A stretch of 64,000 nucleotides of DNA from Marinobacter persicus (GTDB lineage: Bacteria; Pseudomonadota; Gammaproteobacteria; Pseudomonadales; Oleiphilaceae), in the NCBI RefSeq assembly GCF_900114155.1, contig NZ_FOSC01000003.1, forward strand, positions 1 through 64,000. Reading direction: 5' to 3'. Each line of letters begins with the position of its first letter. The stretch's first letter is position 1. The position numbers and the translations under genes are program-made. The notes beneath the pieces are model-generated. The model was given only the letters and a program-made list of their open reading frames with translations, did no database searches and had not been told where the DNA came from. Below, one piece after another: positions 63,901-64,000 of the stretch.

Positions 63901-64000
63901 ACGGGCACCAGGGATCTAAACGGCACCGGCAATGCGCTCAACAATGTCATCACCGGTAACAGCGGTAACAACGTGCTGGATGGCGCCGGTGGCGCCGATA
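54949..64000 (+). CDS. Giant RTX protein with variable N-terminal module (runs off window)
   Basis: The frame from the ATG at 54949 (TAGGAGAG site 54935-54942) stays open to the end of the window, over 3000 codons. Residues 1-215 form a helical module with a Gly/Ala-rich hydrophobic hairpin (about 152-190, GAAASYVGAVAGAAVIAFAA). Residues about 218-429 are the EF-hand-like domain shared with the orphan. About 430-740 is a helical middle region. RTX nonapeptides (GGxGxDxLx) begin near 57172, with a haemolysin-type calcium-binding-related domain at about 57290-57540 (RYGSGDRVAIANWF), then long arrays with VENLTLTG units. Secretion would depend on a C-terminal signal beyond the window and the upstream ABC transporter. 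The large body and repeats also fit an adhesin. Confidence 0.9.
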   Translation, partial: MSSETDKEFWGEYNDYWNTFTGTLASSASHMADLEAAGALDDATILASEADKLAEKYEYYSQRSKEIAGKAVDLNNPAAKSARQAMDSISDAMADHAGQIRTEGLQAYGDSHQAMMRSASKILQKGVAEVIGGVGDAAEVVIKAESGDYYGAAASYVGAVAGAAVIAFAATITWPAIAGSIILGSLTGWAYDKIFSWLDPLGINNDTNSGFLNARNWIQRSDPLTLDLDGDGLETTGIDPTNPILFDHDGDGTANATGWVKPDDGYLVLDRNENGLIDNGTELFGDSTPLLDENGEVVGQAADGFAALAAEDTNGDGIVDANDANWDKLRVWQDLNSDGKTDEGELKTLEELGIAGFHVAKEENNQVLANGNAIADLGSYIKTDGSEGALGEVTGNMADIDLADNPFYREFDDSIPLTEQAETLPNMQGSGHLRDLQEASSLSPALAAAVERYAQGATKSQQLAQLDSLIEQWAATSSGATSIEKADDQGYDLNYLVPGLSRSMLKNQVSSRWSSQDDGGGSSLESSRFSEEYQERLDALLAEQARVTKLVGLLEQFNGMTFVDIEPDGVRTGADQFIARSSNSSGPDGVSVRRVYGATQAVYVPLSSAQIAFLEQAYESLRSSVYDGLLLQTRLKPYMDAINLGMNDAGLAFDFSNVTAALESRFEETPSEAVRDLLDLQRMAGSNLTGMGWDGLDTLYRWLETDGDNPSIQTALAEFGYGNIETDGTGSHASEIVTGDVAGDTLSGGKGNDLVLGSEGDDSLNGGSGNDTLYGGAGNDTYRFNPGDGADTIIETHGDTGEDALEFGAGIRAGDLDISAEDDALVFSRYGSGDRVAIANWFGSLADEKHRLDAVRFADGRELDLDTLQVGSSGDDTLEGTETNDILAGGAGNDTLYGHDGNDWLDGGSGADTLVGGAGDDTYVVDDAGDTVVEEADGGIDTVEARVSATLTDNVENLTLLGDANTSGTGNELDNVITGNSGDNALDGADGADTLFGYGDDDTLLGGEGADTLDGGSGNDLLDGGAGADLMAGGQGDDTYVVDSLDDVVTEAAGEGRDTVQTHLDYTLGDNLEDLTLTGEEGVSGTGNARDNTLTGNSADNTLQGLAGYDRLDGGAGADTMLGGSGNDTYVVESEGDVVQENASEGTDTVESAIAYTLTDHVENLTLTGEADIDGTGNELDNSLIGNTGANTLYGLEGDDWLDGGTGADTLIGGTGNDTYVVDDAGDRVVEHDGEGTDTVRSSRTYTLGENLENLTLTGHGAIDGTGNELDNVITGNSGSNTLDGGAGADVMSGGGGNDTYILDDAADSVVEAAGQGIDTVVSPFDYTLGDNVENLTLTGKSITGTGNTLDNTLTGTDADNTLHGLEGDDTLDGGAGADTLVGGRGNDKYVVDLAEDTVIEAAGEGTDTVRSSVTWALGENLENLTLTGGDAIDGTGNELDNTIKGNSADNTLHGLEGDDTLDGGTGADTMVGGSGNDTYVVDDSGDTVVEAEGEGVDTVKSSVGYTLTDNVENLTLTGSAAIEGAGNDLDNVIKGNSGANVLEGFAGDDVLDGGAGADTLAGGEGDDTYFVDSTGDTVVENTDEGYDRVFASASHTMGANVEELTLTGSGNIDGSGNALDNTITGNAGDNRLDGGAGADTMTGGAGNDTYVVDDAGDVVTEAAYEGFDTVEASIDYTLGDYVENLRLTGEVGLTGNGNSLNNVLRANNGDSTLHGMAGNDTLLGNGGADYLDGGGGADGMAGGAGDDRYLVDDANDQVVEVAGEGHDTVAASLSYSLADHVEDLELLGSEAIDGTGNSLDNTITGNSAANRIAGGAGADTMSGGAGDDTYVVDDAGDTVVEAAGEGVDTVEAGISHTLADNVENLVLTGSADLDGTGNTLNNTLTGNAGNNTLDGDAGVDTLTGGAGDDTYVVDNSADAIVENAEEGVDTVMASADYALSDNIENLALTGDADLSGTGNALDNVITSNDGINVLAGGAGNDTYIVNHTEDSVVEQAGEGTDTVLSSATYTLSDNVENLTLTGEADIDGTGNGLDNTILGNSGANTIDGGGGADSMAGGAGDDTYIVDHAGDEVSEAAGEGTDIVYASVSHTLSGNVENLTLTGEADINGTGNNLDNIILGNTGNNLLNGGSGNDRIEGGAGNDTLNGGTGTDAMAGGTGDDTYIVDNAGDQVSEMAGEGVDTVKASISYTLGDSVENLTLTGYNSISGTGNSLDNLIIGNNGSNTLRGMAGDDTLIGNNGNDTLDGGNGADAMSGGYGNDTYIVDDIGDVVTESAGRGTDTVKASIDYTLTDNVERLTLTGTENLDGTGNSLGNIITGNTGDNVLDGKSGNDTINAGDGNDILIGGDGNDSLNGQAGDDQLSGDAGNDTLNGGIGADTMAGGTGNDTYVVDNDGDVVTEQAGEGTDHVRSSITYTLTDNVENLTLAGSASINGTGNELNNVIRGNNADNILDGLDGNDTLYGNNGNDTLLGGDDDDKLYGGSGNDVLDGGAGNDVLNGGTGADAMAGGSGDDTYIVDNAGDQVTELAGEGVDLVQSSVSYTLSDNVENLTLTGYSSISGTGNDLDNVITGNRGSNTLRGLAGGDTLVGNNGNDTLDGGTGADVMSGGYGNDTYVVDDAGDVVTEGVNRGTDTVQSSIDYTLTDNVENLTLTGTEGLHGTGNTLNNVITGNSGDNVLDGKAGNDTINAGDGNDTLIGGDGSDSLTGGAGSDQLFGGAGNDTLNGGSGADVMSGGTGNDTYVVDDAGDLVTEQAGEGTDYVQSSITYTLTDNVENLTLTGLADIDGTGNELDNVINGNSGANILNGQAGDDALNGNAGNDVLLSGEGNDTLNGGTGADIMVGGSGDDTYIVDNAGDQVNELAGEGVDTVQAGVSHTLSGNVENLTLTGSSSINGTGNELDNIITGNSGSNTLRGLGGDDTLIGNNGNDTLDGGSGADTMSGGYGNDTYIVDDAGDFVSEGGGAGTDTVQASIDYALTDNVENLTLTGTRDLNGTGNALNNVITGNSGNNVLDGAGGAD
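55586..56234 (+). repeat. Copy 2 of the duplicated EF-hand segment
   Basis: This is the counterpart of 52864-53512 within the giant RTX gene. Homology begins at ATGCCCG just before the NWIQRSDPLTLDLDGDG junction and ends just after LPNMQG. Both ends coincide with changes in sequence style: AT-rich before, GC-rich after. See the copy 1 entry for the comparison. Confidence 0.9.
57172..64000 (+). repeat. RTX repeat array of the giant protein
   Basis: Nonapeptide repeats rich in Gly, Asp and Asn run from here to the window end, grouped into units of roughly 80-125 residues. Each unit has NDTYVVDDAGD, a VENLTLTG strand, GTGNELDN and NTLDGGAGAD-type blocks; I count about 22 such units after 57700. 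The RTX blocks bind calcium outside the cell and drive folding. Units are similar but not identical, so this is an old array. Confidence 0.9.
61447..64000 (+). repeat. Higher-order tandem repeat in the RTX array
   Basis: A three-part super-unit recurs: the GACAACGCCGGCGATCAGGT-type start lies at 61447, 62500 and 63499, spacings of 1053 and 999 bases (351 and 333 residues, both whole codons). The 54-base difference is two nonapeptides. Each period carries the GYNSISG/GYSSISG/GSSSING block, an INAGDGND block and a VTEQAGEGTD block; the third is cut by the window. Confidence 0.8.

Noticed and set aside
57172..64000. Regularly repeated DNA suggesting a CRISPR array
   Set aside because: The repeats are in one long open frame and encode RTX nonapeptides; there are no unique spacers of constant length or identical repeats.
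1..64000. tRNA, rRNA, riboswitches or phage genes
   Set aside because: None was seen in the intergenic gaps, which are mostly under 200 bases.

Overview
The window looks like the chromosome of a marine gammaproteobacterium, most probably Marinobacter or a close relative. This rests on gene content: a mutS-fdxA pair, a PA2779/PA2778-type pair as in Pseudomonas, several lipid and acyl-CoA genes, and generally high-GC coding sequence. No rRNA or tRNA gene is present to confirm it.

Layout. 1-456 is the edge of an IS110-family insertion sequence (transposase N-terminus on the minus strand plus its upstream non-coding end). 457-2470 carries a brnT/brnA toxin-antitoxin pair, two GFA-domain proteins and a small PAS protein. 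2540-24341 is ordinary chromosome: an OsmC-YcaO fusion, mtfA, a universal stress protein, RNase Z, a dienoyl-CoA isomerase, a CPBP protease, exporters, hydrolases, thpR, the FetAB metal exporter, a COG0523 GTPase behind a good Zur box, the PA2779/PA2778 pair, a YebC-like protein, a diiron MBL protein, and an oxidoreductase/proline-racemase-like pair. 24365-24474 is a large nested inverted repeat. 24488-26652 is an ilvGM operon with a leader peptide and attenuator. 26748-30919 encodes an RND efflux pair whose permease has an in-frame stop codon. 30912-49025 contains truC, djlA, an HD-GYP phosphodiesterase, alkB, stress proteins, a phospholipase-D-like lipoprotein, a two-component system divergent from an acyl-CoA ligase, fdxA and mutS.

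The most interesting part is 49379-64000. A type I secretion ABC transporter with a degenerate C39-like domain is followed by AT-rich small membrane-protein genes and two proteins that share one 649-bp segment, without indels, encoding an EF-hand-like domain. The first is a truncated orphan of 480 residues. The second opens a giant RTX protein that runs off the window (over 3000 codons). The two have unrelated N-terminal modules, but both are helical and carry a Gly/Ala-rich hydrophobic hairpin. Each is immediately preceded by a small membrane-protein gene (one overlaps by 20 nt, the other is 11 nt away), and a third membrane-protein gene overlaps the orphan's stop codon. I read this as a possible polymorphic toxin/immunity locus using type I secretion: variable pore-forming-like N-terminal modules, a constant EF-hand/RTX body, membrane immunity proteins, and an upstream orphan module that could recombine through the shared segment. 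This would mirror CDI/Rhs systems, where the variable toxin is C-terminal. The function is inference; the layout, duplication and overlaps are visible in the sequence.

Other points: a nonsense codon splits an otherwise intact RND permease; the ilvGM leader is a clear Val/Leu attenuator; the COG0523 GTPase has a near-perfect Zur palindrome; the proline-racemase-like enzyme has a Ser/Thr pair in place of the usual catalytic residues.
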